A stretch of 64,000 nt of DNA, from assembly GCF_002099425.1 (NCBI RefSeq), contig NW_018343972.1:6649501-6713500 (forward strand), in the 5' to 3' direction. The notes under the pieces are model-generated. The model did no database searches. It worked only from the letters and a program-made list of their open reading frames with translations, and was not told where the DNA came from. A program made the translations under genes and the position numbers. Numbering within the stretch: the stretch's first letter is position 1; the number at the start of each line of letters is the position of its first letter. Shown here in pieces: positions 62,588-64,000 of the stretch. Source of the DNA: Phascolarctos cinereus. Lineage: Eukaryota; Chordata; Mammalia; Diprotodontia; Phascolarctidae.

Positions 62588-62828
62588 TAGCTCAAGTCCC
62601 CCATCCTCCGTGAAGCCTCTTTTGACTATTCAGCCATATATGTGATCTCTTTCTTCTTAATTCTTGTATCATCAATTTTCTAACCCACTTACTTGGAACT
62701 TCTATACTAATTAGTTTTCCTACTTAACTATACTGTATTATCTCTGAGAGCAGAGACTATGTATTTTCCTTCTCTGTATCCCTCCCCCAATCCAAGCATA
62801 GTACCTTGACTACAGTCGGAACTAGACC
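62588..62828 (+). mobile_element. L2 3' end
   Basis: TAGCTCAAGTCCCCCATCCT, CCGTGAAGCCTCTTTTGACT, ATCTCTGAGAGCAGAGACTA and CCAAGCATAGTACCTTGACT. Confidence 0.78.
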
Positions 62829-62829
62829 C

Positions 62830-62990
62830 ATGATTCCATTGGTAGAAGAACCTCCAGATGAGAAAGTTCTCTTTATTGATGTAAGTTGGTGCCTTCTCTA
62901 TAACTTCTAGGCTCAGAGAGTTACATGGGGCACTGAGACAGACCAAGTGACTTTCCTATAATTGATGTTTGTCATTCTCCCAAGGGTAAA
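62830..62990 (-). mobile_element. SINE-like repeat fragment, reverse orientation
   Basis: CCATTGGTAGAAGAACCTCC, TATAACTTCTAGGCTCAGAG and AGAGTTACATGGGGCACTGA. It resembles a MIR3-related variant; family uncertain. Confidence 0.45.
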
Positions 62991-62997
62991 TATAAGA

Positions 62998-63115
62998 CAT
63001 GATGAAATGGATAATTTCAGAAAAAACCTAGAAAATCCTTATGAACTGATGCAGAGCAAAGTGAGGCAGAAATAGGAGGATAATTTATACAATTATAACA
63101 TTATGAAAAAAAACA
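62998..63115 (+). mobile_element. L1 3' fragment
   Basis: TTCAGAAAAAACCTAGAAAA, TATGAACTGATGCAGAGCAA and GTGAGGCAGAAATAGGAGGA: the L1 phrase also seen at 25170-25240 in better form. Confidence 0.75.
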
Positions 63116-63129
63116 CCACCATTCAATGC

Positions 63130-63440
63130 AAGTGAAGGTCAATCAGTCAAACAGACAAGAAGTGCTCACTATATGCCGGACGTATGCAAAGCACTAGAGA
63201 TACCATGAAAGGGCAAAACACAGCCCTTGCCTTCAAGGAGCCACACTCTAATGGGAGAGTCAAAATACAAGCAACTGTGTATTTATGAGATATACCCAGG
63301 GTAAGTGGGAAGAATTCTTAGAAGGAAGACCATGCAATGAGTGGGAGGGAGGGCAAGGCAGGGAGAAGGGAGCCAAGCAAGGCTTCTAGCTGAAGATGGG
63401 ATTTAAGCTGAGTCTTGAAGGGATAGATCTGGGTCTCTAC
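63130..63440 (-). mobile_element. L2 LINE 3' part, reverse orientation
   Basis: GCAAAGCACTAGAGATACCA, TTGCCTTCAAGGAGCCACAC, TCTAATGGGAGAGTCAAAAT and TAAGCTGAGTCTTGAAGGGA. Confidence 0.75.
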
Positions 63441-63724
63441 TCACAGCATGTGGTTCCTTCCTACACTAGTTTCTTTAGTGTTAGCAAGGGAAAGTCTTAT
63501 GCTTTACTACTCACTGGCACAGTTCTATTGTTATTTCAGCATTCCCAGTCCTTGGAGCATGAAGTTTCCTGCTAGGACCTTGCAGAAATAGGCTTCTTTC
63601 CAGGGCCTCAGGCAGCTTTGGATCTCAGCCTCTTCTTCATGTAATCCACACTTTCTCTCTCACATCTGGAAGAAGATCCCTTCTTGCACATACCCTTAGT
63701 AGTCCCTGGGAAGGAGATATAGTT
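63441..63724. other. Unassigned non-coding stretch
   Basis: No repeat or gene recognised. Confidence 0.4.
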
Positions 63725-63965
63725 AAATCAAGTCAGGTCAAAAAGCATTTATTAAGCACTTATTATGTGCCAGGCACTGTGCTAAGCACTGAGAATGCAA
63801 ACAGAAACAAAACACAACAAACTAAAAAATACAGTTCCTTCTCCCAAGAAGTTTACATTCCAGTGGTGACAGGACAACACATAAAAGTAAGCTGGAGGAG
63901 GTGGGAGGAGAAGTGGGCTTGCCCAAATAAGAGAAGAGGATGCCTAAACCCCAACTACAAATAAC
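63725..63965 (-). mobile_element. L2 LINE 3' end, reverse orientation
   Basis: AAAAAGCATTTATTAAGCAC, TTATTATGTGCCAGGCACTG, TGCTAAGCACTGAGAATGCA and CCCAAGAAGTTTACATTCCA: close to consensus and complete at its 3' end. It may continue to the window edge. Confidence 0.82.
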
Positions 63966-64000
63966 AAATCAGAACTATAGAATATTTATGAAAACAAAAT

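Noticed and set aside
1-64000. Endogenous retroviruses or other LTR or capsid-bearing elements
   Set aside because: I looked for paired terminal repeats and for gag, pol or env-like text and found none that I could support. The reverse transcriptase text here is of LINE type.

Overview
The window looks like non-coding nuclear DNA from a marsupial (metatherian mammal). I find no host protein-coding gene, functional RNA gene, CpG island, CRISPR array or prokaryotic feature. The assignment rests on the repeats: many copies of a tRNA-derived CORE-SINE whose head reads CAGCTAGGTGGYRCAGTGGA, several LINE-1 copies starting or ending like metatherian L1, abundant L2 and MIR/MIR3-type SINEs in both orientations, CR1/L3 3' ends, and small hAT and Tigger-like DNA transposons. 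I cannot name the species. Family names come from recognition by eye, not from a database search, so subfamily labels are tentative.

Layout. 1-9.4 kb: MIR/MIR3 SINEs, L2 and CR1/L3 fragments with unassigned DNA between. 9.6-21.3 kb: an L1 cluster in which a nearly full-length sense L1 (13.1-19.4 kb, with decayed ORF1 and ORF2) sits inside an older antisense L1; the older copy also carries a hAT miniature element with an exact 8-bp target duplication. 22-22.7 kb: TG/TA microsatellites. 24-25.8 kb: a 7SL RNA retrocopy, a GAAA tract and an L1 with an inverted 5' half (twin priming). 26.8-30.4 kb: dense SINEs, a second hAT miniature element inside a SINE and a Z-DNA-prone TG/CG tract. 32.4-34.1 kb: an antisense L2 split by a Tigger-like element with perfect 20-bp inverted ends and by a hAT-like element. 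36-37.7 kb: L1 split by a SINE with a very long tail. 40-46 kb: L2 endonuclease fragment, an L1 split by L2, and more L2. 51.7-52.9 kb: a clean SINE insertion beside about 650 bp of almost pure purine. 53-64 kb: repeatedly nested SINEs and L2s, including a full-length 7SL retrocopy inside an L2.

No genes act together here. What the window offers is a legible order of insertions. L2 tails lie inside an L1 and a SINE; L1, L2 and SINEs in turn carry younger SINE, DNA-transposon and 7SL insertions. The long stretches without recognised repeats (notably 35.1-36.1, 39.1-40.4, 60.8-61.7 and 62.3-62.6 kb) are the only candidates for conserved regulatory DNA, and the sequence alone does not establish that. 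I did not find an undescribed coding system.
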